In this document: positions 1 through 47,140 of the stretch, piece after piece | How the letters are laid out: the number at the start of each line of letters is the position of its first letter | Position numbering within the stretch: position 1 is the first letter of the stretch | Assembly: GCA_019925095.2 (NCBI GenBank) | Contig: CM034415.1 | Span: forward strand, 6,915,001 to 6,979,000 | Length of the DNA: 64,000 nucleotides | Reading direction: 5' to 3' | Source of the DNA: Dendrolimus kikuchii | Lineage: Eukaryota > Arthropoda > Insecta > Lepidoptera > Lasiocampidae | Translations under genes and position numbers: made by a program | The notes under the pieces: model-generated | Seen by the model: the letters and a program-made list of their open reading frames with translations, nothing else | Told to the model about the DNA's origin: nothing | Database searches by the model: none

Positions 1-708
1 ACTTAGGACTCACCTCTTAGCTGTGATGATGAAAATAGGGATATAACAATATGAATGCAAAACTGTTTATATATATAAAAAAAAAACTAAAACTCTGTCG
101 GGGGATCCTGTCAGGAATGAAATTCCTTACGTGGAATCGAAAAATATTTATTGAAAAATTAAATATAAAATAATAAATTATATAAAACATATGTGCACGT
201 AGTGCTTTTTCAATAACAAAGATTGATGTATTTGCATCCTAATGTGTATCTTGTTTCCTCGTACATAATAAATTACTGTATTTTCAGTTAAATTGTATGT
301 TTTAACACAACGGTCCATACACACGATGATTAGGTTTACAATTTTAGATTTTTATTTATTACTTACAAAACTAATTAAATTGTATGATGGTTAATTAAAA
401 CATTTTATGCATCGATTGAATTTTGACATTACTTGTATGGAGCTTATGTCAGATTTTAACCTATAGTAAGGTAAACGAACGGTCAGTAAGATATAGAAAC
501 CGGGCTTTACAACATTTAAACGTCTTTAAATAGTGGATTAAAACACCAGTTGTTTTCTTGTAAATAATATGTAAGTAATGTAATTTTTTTTTATTACAAA
601 GCTGGTGTACAGGCATACAATCCTTTTTTTTTTTGATAACGCAGAGGGAATGTCTTTGGACACCATTCTCGGGTCCTTCGGGGGAAGGGCCATAATGCAG
701 GCATATAA
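1..708. other. AT-rich non-coding DNA, no recognised feature
   Basis: No exon, RNA gene or recognisable transposon was found here. Short open frames near 540-790 run through poly-T and a GC-rich stretch that belongs to the repeat next door, and they are not gene-like. The first coding exon of the BTB gene is not here, so it should lie to the left of the window. Confidence 0.5.
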
Positions 709-1367
709 GGCCGATAGCACACGGCGTATTTTAAACGCGCAGATGACGCGCATATACGCGCTTCAAACGAGATTCGAACGAACCTTGTAATCCTAAGCAG
801 ACGCGGTGATCGTGAAGCACGTCTACTGCGCGTATACGCGCAGATACAGCGATACAGACGCGTTGTAGTCGCTCGTAGCTTCTACGTTTTGATCAGATCA
901 GTTCAGTTGTATAATGGCGTCGGTTGAGACTACACTGCTTACGCTGGCTTTAGCACTGCTTTTAAAAAGAAAAAACTTTAAAAAAAGCGAATCTATTGGA
1001 TAGACCCATTTACGAGTGAAAGAAGATTGTGTGGCCATTACAACACCACATTTACAAAGCTGGTAAAACATAGAAAATTGGAAAATGTTTCTAAATGTTA
1101 TCGAATGTCGTATTCGTCATTCCAAGAACTTCTTTTGATACTAAAACCGAAGTTAACTCGTCAAAATACAGTAATGAAATCATGTCCTGCGCCCTTTCGT
1201 ACGCGCTTCAAACGAGTAGCAAACGCGCTTCGCACGCGCCTTTGTATCGCGTTTTTCGCGTGTTTATATCTATACAAACGCAAAAATCGGCATCTACGGC
1301 GCAGACGACGCGCGTTCCTGAAACACGCGTCGTCTGCGCGTTTTAAATACGCCGTTTGCTAGGGGCC
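709..1367 (+). mobile_element. PIF/Harbinger-like DNA transposon remnant
   Basis: Seen: imperfect terminal inverted repeats of about 42 bp, 709-750 and 1326-1367, sharing the core ACGGCGTATTTTAAACGCGC. The ends are flanked by TAA on the left and TTA on the right, which fits the 3-bp TWA target preference of PIF/Harbinger elements, although the two copies are not identical. The interior is rich in CGCG-containing inverted motifs and holds a broken transposase fragment. Confidence 0.6.
914..1188 (+). pseudogene. Harbinger transposase N-terminal fragment
   Basis: An ATG at 914 opens a short frame. After an A-run near 980 the family-like reading continues one base out of phase, with YWIDPFTSERR followed by a FTKLVKHRKL segment and YSSFQELLLILKPKL. 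This is the N-terminal pattern of PIF/Harbinger nucleases, just before the catalytic DDE region, which is absent. The gene is therefore frameshifted and truncated. It lies between the two terminal repeats, so it is the leftover coding part of the element. Confidence 0.5.
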
Positions 1368-1370
1368 TTA

Positions 1371-2365
1371 GGCCTGCATCGAGGGTGTGTGGGACTGTCA
1401 GCGACCGGTTCTTCCGGTTCTCCACGCTCGCTTCTAAAACGAAGCTGTCGCGAGAATCGGCCGCCGAACTACCCACTAAACCTAAACCTGCGCCCCATTT
1501 ATAGCGCTTTTACGGGACGTCATAGGATCTCGTACAGAGTAACTGCGCCATGACGCCCCTACGCTCTGTAACTGGGCCACCCCGGGGAGCAGAGTGACCC
1601 ACTTCGTACAGCAGTCAGGGAAGTCTGCTGTCACCCGCATGACATATAGGTTTGCTGGAAGAAAACTCTTTTTAGGGTTGAGCTCGCCTTTGTAAATCAC
1701 CACTATTTTGTAGTTTTATATGTGACTATTTTGTGTACAATAAAGAATAACTGCTCAAGCTCAAAAATATTCGCTCGAGCGTCTCTGGACCCCGGTGGGT
1801 CGCGACCACAATTTGGGAAATGCTGAAATCGGATTTAGGTATATAAGGACAGTAGATTGCAATACTGTATTTAACTATTCTTTGATAAAAATATATATCG
1901 GTCAACAATTGGCTGGGAATTTAGCCACGCCTAATTCCGTTAGGTATAAGAATTTAATTCGCTTGCGAACGCCAAGGCTATCAAGTTATCAAACTCTAGG
2001 TTAAATCTAAGTATATATTATTTCGAAAATAGGCGGGGCCTGTCGAGGAAGAGTCTAGAATTATATGACTTTAAATGATACTTTATTTACAAGTTAATTT
2101 ATATGCTTTTTCATATATGTGAATAACTAACCCGGATATGTGTAGAATGTAACATATCTTGGATTATTATTTTTGGAATTATTTATTATACGTAGTTTTT
2201 TAACTTGATTATTTTAATCTGTTTCTTATGTAGGAGTTAATTTATTCAAAAGTTGTGTATATATTCTTTTTATTCACTATGGCTTCGCATGGTTCGTATA
2301 TTTAGACAGTGTCAAATATTCACGGCGGAAGTGTATCATAATCTTAACAATCATAATTACTTATA
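1371..2365. other. Unassigned intergenic or upstream-intron DNA
   Basis: The GC-richer part, 1371-1700, looks like old repeat sequence with no readable protein. The remainder is AT-rich. No exon with a BTB start could be found. Confidence 0.4.
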
Positions 2366-2600
2366 TCTTATACTAATATATAAAGCTGAAGAGATTGTTT
2401 GTTTGATTGACCGCGCTAATCTAAGGAACATAGATGATACACTCTAAGAAACTACTGGTCTAATTTGAAAAATTCTTTCAGTGTTAGATAGCCCATTTAT
2501 CGAGGAAGGCTATAGGCTATATATGTATCATCATGCTAAGCCCAATAAAAGCGGAGCACCAATGAAGAATGTTTCAAAATCGGGGGGTTTTGAAAACAAA
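2366..2600 (+). mobile_element. Helitron 5' portion, truncated
   Basis: Begins with a TATACTAATATATAAAGCTG motif and continues through a GATAGCCCATTTATCGAGGA block that recurs at 16,070-16,190, where a CTAG Helitron end follows. Here the CTAG end is missing. This lead-in is common in lepidopteran non-autonomous Helitrons, from general knowledge. Confidence 0.5.
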
Positions 2601-2662
2601 TTCATATCCAGATATGTTATATCATTTCTATGGTACAATGATTTCCTCTCTCGTATTGGTAA

Positions 2663-2988
2663 TTTTTTTTTTTTTTTTTTTTTTTTATTGCAGGAGTTCA
2701 GCAGACAGGCAGACGGCCCACTAGATGGAAAGCGGTTACCATCGCCTATGGACATTTGCAACAACAAAGGTGCTACAAATGCGCTGCTGCTCTCTTAAAG
2801 GAGACTGGAACCTGGTCACTAATGCCGGAACACAACACAAGGTTGTTATGGCGGCATACTCTAGACCAGGGGTGGTCGCCATCCAGTCGAGCAAATACTC
2901 TACCACCTGGCTGTGGGTTGTTTAGTCGCCTCTTACGACAGGCCGCCGGGCCGCAGGAAATTGTATTCTTTCTCCGTTCCTGCACGGA
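2663..2988 (-). mobile_element. Family A retroposon copy (full length)
   Basis: One of about 14 copies of a roughly 300-bp dispersed sequence. Read on the - strand it starts with TGCAGGAACGGAGAAAGAAT and ends with a CTGCAATAAAA motif plus a poly-A tract, so it was copied from RNA. No clear pol III box was seen, so it may be a short LINE 3' end rather than a true SINE. It lies about 50 bp before a BTB exon. Confidence 0.7.
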
Positions 2989-3039
2989 GAATGATGTAGA
3001 TGTATAATTTTGCTCAAATCAATCTTATGTCTTTTCCAG

Positions 3040-37462
<34,423 letters not shown>

Positions 37463-37912
37463 TGCTATACTAACACGGCATATATATAATACAAGTGAAA
37501 CGGCTGGTATTGGGCTGATCTTACTTTATTTCCTTCCTTCTATCCTATGTCTTGAATAATAATAATAATCTGCCGGTACTATTATATTATTATCTATATA
37601 TTAATACGTGAAGCAAAAATTTTGTACCCGATTTTACGAAAATTGCGCGGACGGAGGAGTATGAAATTTCGCACACTTATATTTTATATAGATAAGAAGC
37701 AACGAATGCTAATATTTTTTTAAAGTATGCATTAAAAATACATTAAATCAATTAAAAAAAACCTTACACATACTACCACATATTTGACACACACACGCTT
37801 ATATACTCTTTTGGTTTATTTTTCAAGTCAAATCAACAGTGTAGCCTTGGCTAAATCTGTGATCATAGAAGTATAGTCTTTGACATTAATTATTTTGGCG
37901 ACCACTAGTAAT

Positions 37913-38122
37913 AAATAATCGCCAGGCAAACACACATATTGTATATTCCCAGATTAAGCAAGTTAGGCTTGTGTTTTGCCTAATATTACCCAGACTGTAG
38001 TAAATAACTGAGAAAACTCGTTTTCCGAAATTTACCATACCGGGAATCGAACCCAGAGCCTCTGTGTTGCAATGAGGTCGATCGTCAAAGGCTTAGTTCG
38101 CTCAATCACAGAGGCCGTCGTG
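37913..38122 (-). mobile_element. tRNA-derived SINE, family 2, second copy
   Basis: Same head and B box as the 30.1-kb copy, here CGGGAATCGAACCCAGAGCC on the + strand. Confidence 0.65.
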
Positions 38123-38278
38123 ATCGGGCCGTATGATATCTCATTTCTATCCCATCTATCTCCACCCCTTTTCCCTAATTCTTCCCCCTTGTCCAGTCTC
38201 TTCTATTCCATTTCTTTTATCTCTTGCTGAATGTTTGCTGGGACGATACCCCTTTTAGGACAAGTTTGTTTGTTTTAA

Positions 38279-38480
38279 ACTAGCGGCCCGGCACGGTTTC
38301 ACCCGCGCTCTGTCCCGCTCCCGTGGTATATAGCGTCATGTTATATAGCCTATGACACTCCCTGTTAACATAGCTTTCGAACAGTAAAAGAATTTTTAAA
38401 ATCGGTTTAGTAGATCCAGAGATTACCCCCAACAACGTCACAAACTCACAAACTTTACCTCTTTATAATATTAGTATAGA
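38279..38480 (-). mobile_element. Short Helitron, reverse orientation
   Basis: The CTAG end is at the left (ACTAGCGGCCCGGCACGGTT on the + strand) and the TATACTAATATTATAAAGAG start at the right on the - strand. Confidence 0.6.
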
Positions 38481-38559
38481 AGTATAGATTAGTATAGATT
38501 TAACTTTTTGTAACAATTAGTTTAATGTAATTTGTACTAAATCATATTATTATTTTTCT

Positions 38560-38675
38560 TTCTTTCTTTCCATCCACGAAAAAAGGATATGGCGCCATCT
38601 ATGCATGTAGAAGTTAACAGCTCCGGAGATGTAGAATTAATACGCTTAATTCTTTTTTCGTGGATGGAAAGAAAT
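38560..38675. repeat. Inverted repeat around CCATCCACGAAAAAAG
   Basis: Arms of about 23 bp at 38,564-38,586 and 38,650-38,673; probably a small foldback element. Confidence 0.6.
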
Positions 38676-38967
38676 AAAATAATTTTATTCAGGACAAATG
38701 ACATTAAATTGTTACAAAAAATGAAATAAAAAATATAAGCTGCCAGAGCCAAAAGTCGCAGTTCGCTTTTCGATGCATCAGTCCCGTCAGTCCATAGCAA
38801 ACAGTTTCATTGCTCCAATAGTTCCAATTCCCTACTTTTTAGAAAGAATCTATTAACTTGCAACATTATTTGTGCCTTTGTGCGTGTCAACGAAGATAAT
38901 GACATGGCGCTCACGCGCACATCGATTGGTTTTGTGCTTCAACTCTGATTGTAATTTTGTAGGAAAT

Positions 38968-39220
38968 TATACATACATACATACATACATACATAACTTC
39001 ACGCCAGTTCCCTTGCGGGGTAGGCACGAACAACAGAGCGCCATTTAGGCCCATTCTTACACACCTCACTTGCTTCTTTGACATTCATAACTCTTGTCAT
39101 GCACACTCGTCTGTTCTTAAGGCTCCTGACATCACCCTCCGCTAGTACACGATCAATTTGATCATGGAAGGTGTGTCGTGGCCTTCCACGACTTCTGCAT
39201 CCATCCACATTGTAGGAAAT
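38968..39220 (-). pseudogene. RTE-like LINE 3' fragment
   Basis: About 75 codons from NVDGCRSRGRPRHTFHDQID to ARELA and stop, followed by six CATA repeats, the longest tail in the window. Confidence 0.65.
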
Positions 39221-40490
39221 TATCACAGATATTATTACTGTAAGTTCGGAGCTATATTTTTAACTGGGTGGTTTTCTCTTACATTTTAGTCCTCACGAGG
39301 TCCTAGTATAAATAATACTTGTCAGGTCTGTACAGCCTTATAATATTTGTTGTGTAGTGTAAATTAATCTGTAGACTTATATCTACGACTAAAATGTGCC
39401 AGCGCAACTTCGTTCGCGTCGCTGCCATGTGTGACGTATCTGTTACGATATGGTGGGGTTCTATTTGGGATAATGTTACAAATATTGATCATTTCACGCA
39501 GATGTGGCGACGAGTGTAATGCGATATTGTTTTTAATTGTTAATGACGTTATATATTGGCAGATGTATATATTTACACTAATGTGGTTATTCTATAACGG
39601 CGTTATTTTTAGCGCTTTAAATGAGACTCGTGCGGCCACAGTCAATAATTATGTTTAACATTAGCGCAGGTGTGGCCCCACCATGAGTGACTTACAACAC
39701 TGGCACCAAAAAAACCGGCTACAGCGGCATTTTTGAAATCTGATGGCCCGAATTAGCCTCGCTGATTTTTTTTTTTTCATTTTTATATGCATTGTACAAA
39801 CTCGAACCCACTACAGATTTATTATAATATAGATATATACTCTCTATTTAAGCCGGCGCATTGTATTATTGTAAAAAATATAAATAAGTTATTTTTTTTT
39901 ACGATGTGTTGGCACTGTGTATACAACATTTTAGCCCACCCTAAGAGAAATGTATTATATGAAAAATAATAATTATACTGAAAATGAATTGGTTTTTATT
40001 ATGCTCTATTGAACTCTGGCAGAGGCTCGGATTTTACACCCGAAATAGCAATAGGGCTGAGTAATTAAAATTTTTGGGCTAATCGTGCCCAACTTTGTAA
40101 AATGTGCCCGATTTTTTAATTATGCTTATGTAACGATATAACTGAAATAGCAATTGGGCTGAGTAATTAAAGGTTCGGGCAAATTGTGCCCGATTTTTTA
40201 ATTATGCTTGTGTAATGATCAATTTAGTAGTACTTGTTTTTTTGTGTTAAGAAACATAGCAGAATACCATAATGATCGCCTATTCAAAAACGTGTCTGAA
40301 AATGTTCTAAATCCTACGTGACTATACATCACTTAGAAAGAAAGAAAGAAAGAGAATATTTATTTTTTAATTCATATAATTTTTATACTAGTTTTATTTA
40401 GTTCAGGTATCAAAAAGCCTGCCCACATTAGTTTACGTGCAAATTTACTGTTTTTTGTTACTTTTTTATGTTTACTGTATGTATTATGAA
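39221..40490. other. Intergenic DNA, no gene
   Basis: The only pattern is a loose direct repeat at 40,040-40,200 (GGGCTGAGTAATTAAA twice). Confidence 0.45.
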
Positions 40491-41154
40491 TAGGGATGGG
40501 TCGAAATTCGTTTTACATTCGGTTTGACCGAATTTCGGCAGCTTGAGCCGATCTTCGACATTCGGCCTAAATTCGGTTTAAATGCCGAACATTCGGTGCA
40601 AGGAATAAGTAAAATACCTACTTGTACTATTTTGACTGAAGTTAATAGAAATCATATCCATCATAACCGTAATATAAGAAATGGCATCTATACACTCATG
40701 GTCATTTATTTTAGTTAGGAACATGCAAATCTTAGCGTGCAATGTGATAAAAAATAAATAAAATTAGTTCTTGATTGAGTCTTTGCCTCATTAAATAGAC
40801 ATCAAATTAAAACAAAAATAAAATAAACTTATTATTCCTCTAAGAAACATCAGTAAGTAGTGCAACTGCTTAATTATAATGCGTAACTTAATTTTTTTTA
40901 AAAGACGTCTAAGGATCATCAGCAATTATAACTTTAATTTTAATTGAAATCACTTTTTACGAATTAAACATGATTTTTTTTCAATCAAAGGTCCAAAATT
41001 CGGTGTTATCAAGTTGACGTTGTCAACAGGTCACGATGTATTGCTCTTGAGAAAGCGTGCCGAAATCAAACCGAAGCTCGGCCGAATTTTTTGTTTTAAC
41101 CGATTGTTCGGCCGAAGTTCGTATTCGGTTCAAACCACATTCGGCCCATCCCTA
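40491..41154. mobile_element. hAT-like MITE with 8-bp target duplication
   Basis: Termini TAGGGATGGGTCGAAATTCG and, on the other strand, TAGGGATGGGCCGAATGTGG. The subterminal regions are full of TTCGGYCGAA-like palindromes. Flanks ATTATGAA and ATTATTAA match at 7 of 8 positions. Confidence 0.75.
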
Positions 41155-44100
41155 ATTATTAAGTATATATTCGTTTTCAGAAGATTTACATTTCTTTAAA
41201 GCATTATTTAACAAAATTATAATTTTACTTTAATGTAATTAATAATTCTAATTTTTTTTTTTAAATTAATATTTTAAGATATTTATTTTATATAAAATAA
41301 TGTTTTTTTAGTATATTTGTTATTGGTTTTAAATTTTAAATAAATATATGTACATATTAATAATATTTATATCTCGATTTATGACGTTTCACCACTTAAA
41401 TCAATTTTTTCCCATAGAATCAGTAAAAAATTGAAAGTCTCGATATTAGACGAATCAATCAAATTGAATCGATTTGCTTGAATGGATACGTTATTCAATG
41501 ACATTGAATTATTCAAGTTTACGTTTTTGACAGATTTTGTCTAAAAAAAATTGTTTTATATGATAAAGCATATTTACAAGAATAACATTTAGCGCCGTCT
41601 GGTCATGTAGGATTTGGAAGCTTTCAGTTACATTTTTGATTGAATGATGAGCATTTCTGCCATTTATCATCCACGATTTTAACATATGCCTGATATATTT
41701 AATGAGACGGTGTGAAGTTTGATCCCTGCCATGCCCTTTTGGTTTGTAAGCGTAGCGTTATTATGACTCGTTGTTAATTTGCTATTTATCCAACTTCAAT
41801 TGGATGTAACGTACCAAATTTGTCTAAAATTTAGTTTAAATATTTTTTTAAATTATAACTAATAATTTTTTTTTAGTTCGTATATCATATTTTAATGTGT
41901 TGAGTTTGTATACATAGGTTTTTGGATTTACAAATTTAATTTCATTATGAATTTGTTTTCTTTTATGATTATTTTATGTGTTTTTACATATTTTTGTCGT
42001 TGTTGAAGATATTAAACTTTTGTCGCTTTTTATTTTTCTTTCGTAGCAAGTTGCTATTTTTAAAACATTTCTGATGAATAAGATGTCAGATTCACGACAA
42101 TGACTAAATCTATAATTAAAACAGCTGAAATAAAAGCTGACTAGTTACTTTATTCATATTAACCGACCAAGCCAAGTAGACGAATACCAATTTACGGTCG
42201 ACCGTTTCGGGTACCGATTGCAAAAACATCTAAAAATACCAATAATATTATGGGCATTAATTTAATTTATTCATCTAATTATACTTTTCGCTACTAATAC
42301 TAATTTATGAGTCCATAACTGGTTTTTGTAATTCTTTATTTTCCTTTAAATGTAAAGGAATAAAAAACAATGTGTGGTGTGCGTGTATTTCACACGCAGT
42401 AGAAGTGAAACAAAGTGCGACAAGGGGTGGGAGGGATTCTAAATTTCGTGACGTCATTTCATATATTATATCGTTATGATATATTTTAGCTTTAAAACAC
42501 GAAATTTGAAGTATTAACGAAAAACTTCAAAACATGACATGACTGTCATGACATGTATGAGCATAGTGTTCTAATGATTAAATATAATGTATTCTATATA
42601 TTTTTAGTGTTATCATTTGCTTCGATGCAGTCGATGAAGCTTTTTCGTTTCATCGAGTTTCAAATCACAACGATTCTAAAGAATTTTCACTTCAATAATT
42701 GTGGTAAAAATAGCATACAGGAGTAAAAAACAAATGTAGCAAATCAATTAGTATTTTATTCATTCATCATCATCGGTAATATCCACTCAAAAGAAATAAG
42801 TACAGAAATGATGAGTCTAACACGTGCAAAGTTAAAGAAGCTGCGAACGGTACTAGGAGATACGCGGTATCTGAGCCGGTATAAGGGCGAGGAGGCCGCA
42901 TTCCACGCGATCGTCTAGTTAGCTTGGTCGAGTAGTAAACCCATAGGTCGCTGTATAATATTCGGCTAGGAATACCACCCTGGTCTGTTTAGTGATTCGT
43001 CGTCGTTTTTCTACTGGGATTACTTGCACCTACCGGGATCTGGTGGAGGTTGATATAAATAGACATTTGGTCTTCACATAATTAGCCTCCGTAAAACGTG
43101 CCGATGTTCTTGGCCGTTACGTTACGGATATGGAAGCTTCCGCAAACACAGGAGTTCTAACCCCCACTCTTTCCGCGTTCCTCCAGTCGGCTGCTATAAA
43201 AAGAATTGTCATCAAACTGTTTCGAATTTGTATATCAAAACAAAAACCTTTGTCATTTCGACCATGGAATAAGAATACTAACATTGACAATTAATTGCCT
43301 GTTATAAAACTGATATTGAAAAGCTTCTAAATCGTACGTGGCTAGATGGCGCCACTGATAATGCTCACCTTTTGACATCATATTATTTAAAATGTATGTA
43401 CATTTTTTAGGCGAAATCTATCAACGATGTTTCCTTTCAATTTATGACTGATTCGGGCAGACTTAACATTAGGTATTATAGTAATATACATAAATATCAT
43501 CAAGGCTGTTTCTCATAGAAGTAGACAGAGACGATGGATCTCTAGCTGCTACTGGACTAACCAACACGTTTCGCTACATCTAATTTCAATAATCACTTCA
43601 TAATTACATGCACGTTTATGTATGGTGCTTTTTAACTAAACTTTTTTTTAAATATCTTCAATTTGATCATGGCGTGTACGTTGCGGCCTACCGGCAGCAA
43701 CTCTACCAATCACACTGCTATCATACACGTGTTTTGTAATTCAACTCATCCATTCTCTCTACATGTCCAAACCATCTTGACATTTGTGTTCCAACTCATC
43801 ACTATATCTATCATATCGCTAACAAAATAATGTCTATATTTCAAGAATTGATACTCTAAAAAGCGGAAGCGAAAAGACCTGTGGCGCCATCTAGTTATGT
43901 AGAGTTTAGGAGTTTTTCAGAGTTGAGTTTTTACTAGGCCATTGTCAGTCCTTTTGTATTCTTCTTCAATGTTTTAACTCAAATTTGTTATCGACTCATA
44001 GTTTAATTTTATTTATTAAGACAATATCTCAATTATTTATAGACAAACCTGTGGCGTTATTTTTTATCCATAACTAAAAAGGTAAAATCTACGGTAGTAA

Positions 44101-44204
44101 ACATCTCAAAATATATTTGACCCATGTTAGCATTGAAATGCATTCATATTACCTCTTGTCACTTTTATTCGCTGGTTTGACTAATAATTAATAAATAGAT
44201 TTAG
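41155..44204. other. AT-rich intergenic DNA with repeat scraps
   Basis: 42,420-42,560 matches the interior of the 5955 MITE. 43,650-43,800 looks like a degraded LINE reverse-transcriptase end (TCAATTTGATCATGGCGTGT, as in the RTE copies). No gene was recognised. Confidence 0.45.
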
Positions 44205-44510
44205 AAGTCGTGGCTGCGTAATAGCTAGCGCACGCGTCCCAGAATCAAAGGGAGTGGGTTCAATCCTGGCCGAAAAACATGCACCATTTAGGCAGTTTTC
44301 GACCTCATCTGTATATTGTTACAATTACCACGTACTAACAACACGTGACGGTGAAGGACAACATCGTGATGCAACCTGCATATCGAGATAACCGATGTGT
44401 CAAACCTGCCAAGCTGCCTTGGACAAGCGTGGCGGATATACTGTTCGTTTCCCTATAATGGGACGCCCGAGCCCAGCAGTGGGACATTTGTGGGCTATTA
44501 TTATGAAAAT
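44205..44510 (+). mobile_element. tRNA-derived SINE, copy 2
   Basis: Head GTGGCTGCGTAATAGCTAGC with B box GGGTTCAATCCTGG; body and end as at 17,320. Confidence 0.65.
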
Positions 44511-44904
44511 TTGGTGAATATTATTGTGACAAAATATTGTCTTTGTTTTTGAAGTAAGAAATGTTAACAATATTATTGTCAAATGAAATGTTGCCAATAC
44601 TATTGACAAATAAAATATTGTCGCTAACATTTGTCTAACGAAATAATTGAGTATGCTATAAATAAGATATTTTTTATTGTTTTTACTTTAGCCGATGAAA
44701 ACTCACTATTGTAAGGTTTTTATGATTATTTGTAAGTTATTAGTTATTTTGTGAATATATGTTTTTTTTTCATTTATTGATTTGGTTGTTTTATTCATAA
44801 AATCTTTTTGAGTTCGTCGGTCCAATTGCAAAAACCTAAAATGATTCTTTATGTCTGTCTGTCCGTATGTCATAGATAATTCACTGAATTATTTTTCTTT
44901 CTAT

Positions 44905-45645
44905 TCTGGGCGCGTTCTCATGTAAGTCATACCGCCCAAAATGCTCCTTCAGCCGTTCCACATAGCGACCACGGTCCTTATGGTAGCTGCGAAAACGTCA
45001 CTAATGACGTCTTAATTGTCAACGCAGCGCTCACAACGACCCATGTCATGAGGTGGGTCGAAGTGGGTGTCGGCCACAGGATTAATTCTCTATCGATACG
45101 TCGAGATAGGCGCTATTTTCAAATCAACCATATAGCAGCCTATGATATTAACGCTCCATAATCTGTTCCACTTGAGTTTATGATTGATATGGCCGCAAAC
45201 AAGTGGAATGGGAAAATCGCAGTCGTGAGTGTGGTTATTGTGAGCACCAAGACGAACATAGTCATAACGGGCTGCCTAAAAATAGTTTGATTTCTCGCTC
45301 AAGCATTACCAAATTTTTAAAGATATAAATTGAAAAGTTTAATTACGACAAATGTGTAATTACACGCAACAACATTACGAAGGTATCACATACAGCGCGT
45401 TCCATAGTAGCTCACAACGCCCAAAATGCTCCGTTAGCCGTTCCACAAGGCGACCGCGGTCGTTATAGTCGTGGCGAAAACGTTACTAATGACGTCATCA
45501 TTTTCGATCACACAGCGCTCACAACGACCCATGTCAAGAGGTGGGTCGAATAACCGTTCCACTTGGGTTCACGATTGAAACGCCGGCAAGCAAGTGGTAC
45601 GGGAAAAATCGCGGCCGTTGTGAATCTCTAATGGAACGTAGCCAT
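44905..45645. repeat. Two direct copies of a GC-richer MITE
   Basis: Copies at 44,905-45,255 and 45,390-45,645 share GCCCAAAATGCTCC, GCGCTCACAACGACCCATGT and AGGTGGGTCGAA. The second has inverted ends (GCGTTCCATAGTAGCTCACA and its imperfect complement). Confidence 0.6.
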
Positions 45646-46070
45646 AATATAATATTTGTTTTCATTTACATTTCATAAAAAAAAAATAGTTGTGCAAAAA
45701 TATTTTTACAAAAACTTGCCAGAAACAAAATATTTTTGTGAAACATTCATAATTTATAATGCATGTGCCGGAAACTACCTGGACTTTTTGGAGAGCTTGC
45801 GTGGGAGGGCCATAGGAAGGCCAACACGTGAGGCCCCTTAGACAAAAATATAAATGTGGCGTGACACTGACCTATCCCTAAGTCATATAAAAATGCACCC
45901 AAGTACAATTCCCGGTCAGTGTAGGACTATTGAAACATTCGTCATTTTATTCTTAAAATTTGTATAATACGATCTTTAAGAATGTGGTAATGCGCCAGCG
46001 AGATAGTGAACTCAATTCAGCTCCGTAACTAAATTATCAAGAAATTTAGGATAATTGTCATCTCTGACTT

Positions 46071-46245
46071 ACATACATAACTTCACGCCAGTTCCCTCGC
46101 GGGGTAGACACGAACAACAGAGCGCCATTTAGGCTTATTCCTACACACCTCACTTGCTTCTATGACATTCATAACTCTTGTCATGCACGCTCGTCTGTTC
46201 TTAAGGCTCCTGACATCACCTTCTGCTATTACACGATCAATTTGA
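46071..46245 (-). mobile_element. RTE-like LINE 3' end
   Basis: About 55 terminal codons and a short CATA tail. Confidence 0.6.
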
Positions 46246-46544
46246 CTTACGGAACCTAATATTTACCAGATTAATGCATTGTCATAAAATTTACCCCAAA
46301 AACCCTGTCTCAAAATATCATAATATATCAAAATTTACGCCATTTATAGTATTCACCAACTAAATTAATATTAAAGGTAAAATCCACGACTAATAAATTC
46401 GATATGTGCAATTGTGGTAGTATAATAAATAAACCTTCGCCTCATTATTTAATTAAAATAAAATCGCTTCAGTGCATGACGTGTAATTGTCCATCCCTTT
46501 CTTTCCTACATAATTCCCTATATTTGAGCCAAGTATACCTTTCG

Positions 46545-46785
46545 CCAGGTGGTAGGGCATTTGCCCGACTGGATGGCTACCACCCCTGGTCTAAAGTATG
46601 TCGCCATAACAACCTTGAGTTGTGTTCCGGCATTAGTGACCAGGTTCCAGTCTCCCTTAAGAGAGCAGCAGCGCATTTGTAGCACCTTTGGTGTTGCAAG
46701 TGTCCATAGGTGATGGTAACCGCTTTCCATTAAGTGGGCCGTCTGCCTGTCTGCTGATCACCTGCAATAAAAAAAAAAAAACCTC
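46545..46785 (+). mobile_element. Family A retroposon copy, 5'-truncated
   Basis: Starts at CCAGGTGGTAGGGCATTTGC and ends in CTGCAATAAAA plus 12 A. Confidence 0.7.
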
Positions 46786-46994
46786 GCTCACTGGGTGAGA
46801 AGAAATCGACTGAAAGAAAGGAGGTAGCCCACTTGTGCTCTGTGCGTAACTAGAAATAAAGTGAAATAAATTATTACAAATTACTTAACACTAGATTAAC
46901 CAGACCAGTCATTTAGACTGGTTGTGCAATTTCAATTCGAAATTCCTACTATATTGCACTTTTTTTTTCAGAAATGATGTTATGACTTTTGTAG

Positions 46995-47140
46995 CTATTC
47001 CAGGTGGTAGGGCATTTGCCCGACTGGATGGCTACCACCCCGCACCTTCGGTGATGCAAATGACCATAGGCGATGGTAACCGCTTTCAATCAAGTGGGCC
47101 ATCTGCCTGTCTGCTGAACTCCTGCAATAAAAAAAAAGCT
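46995..47140 (+). mobile_element. Family A copy with internal deletion
   Basis: Same start as the neighbour 450 bp upstream, but about 95 bp in the middle are missing; poly-A is present. Confidence 0.65.

Noticed and set aside
1..3000. Search for the N-terminal BTB exon
   Set aside because: No sequence with the expected LRW-type start and phase-1 donor was found; it is probably upstream of the window.
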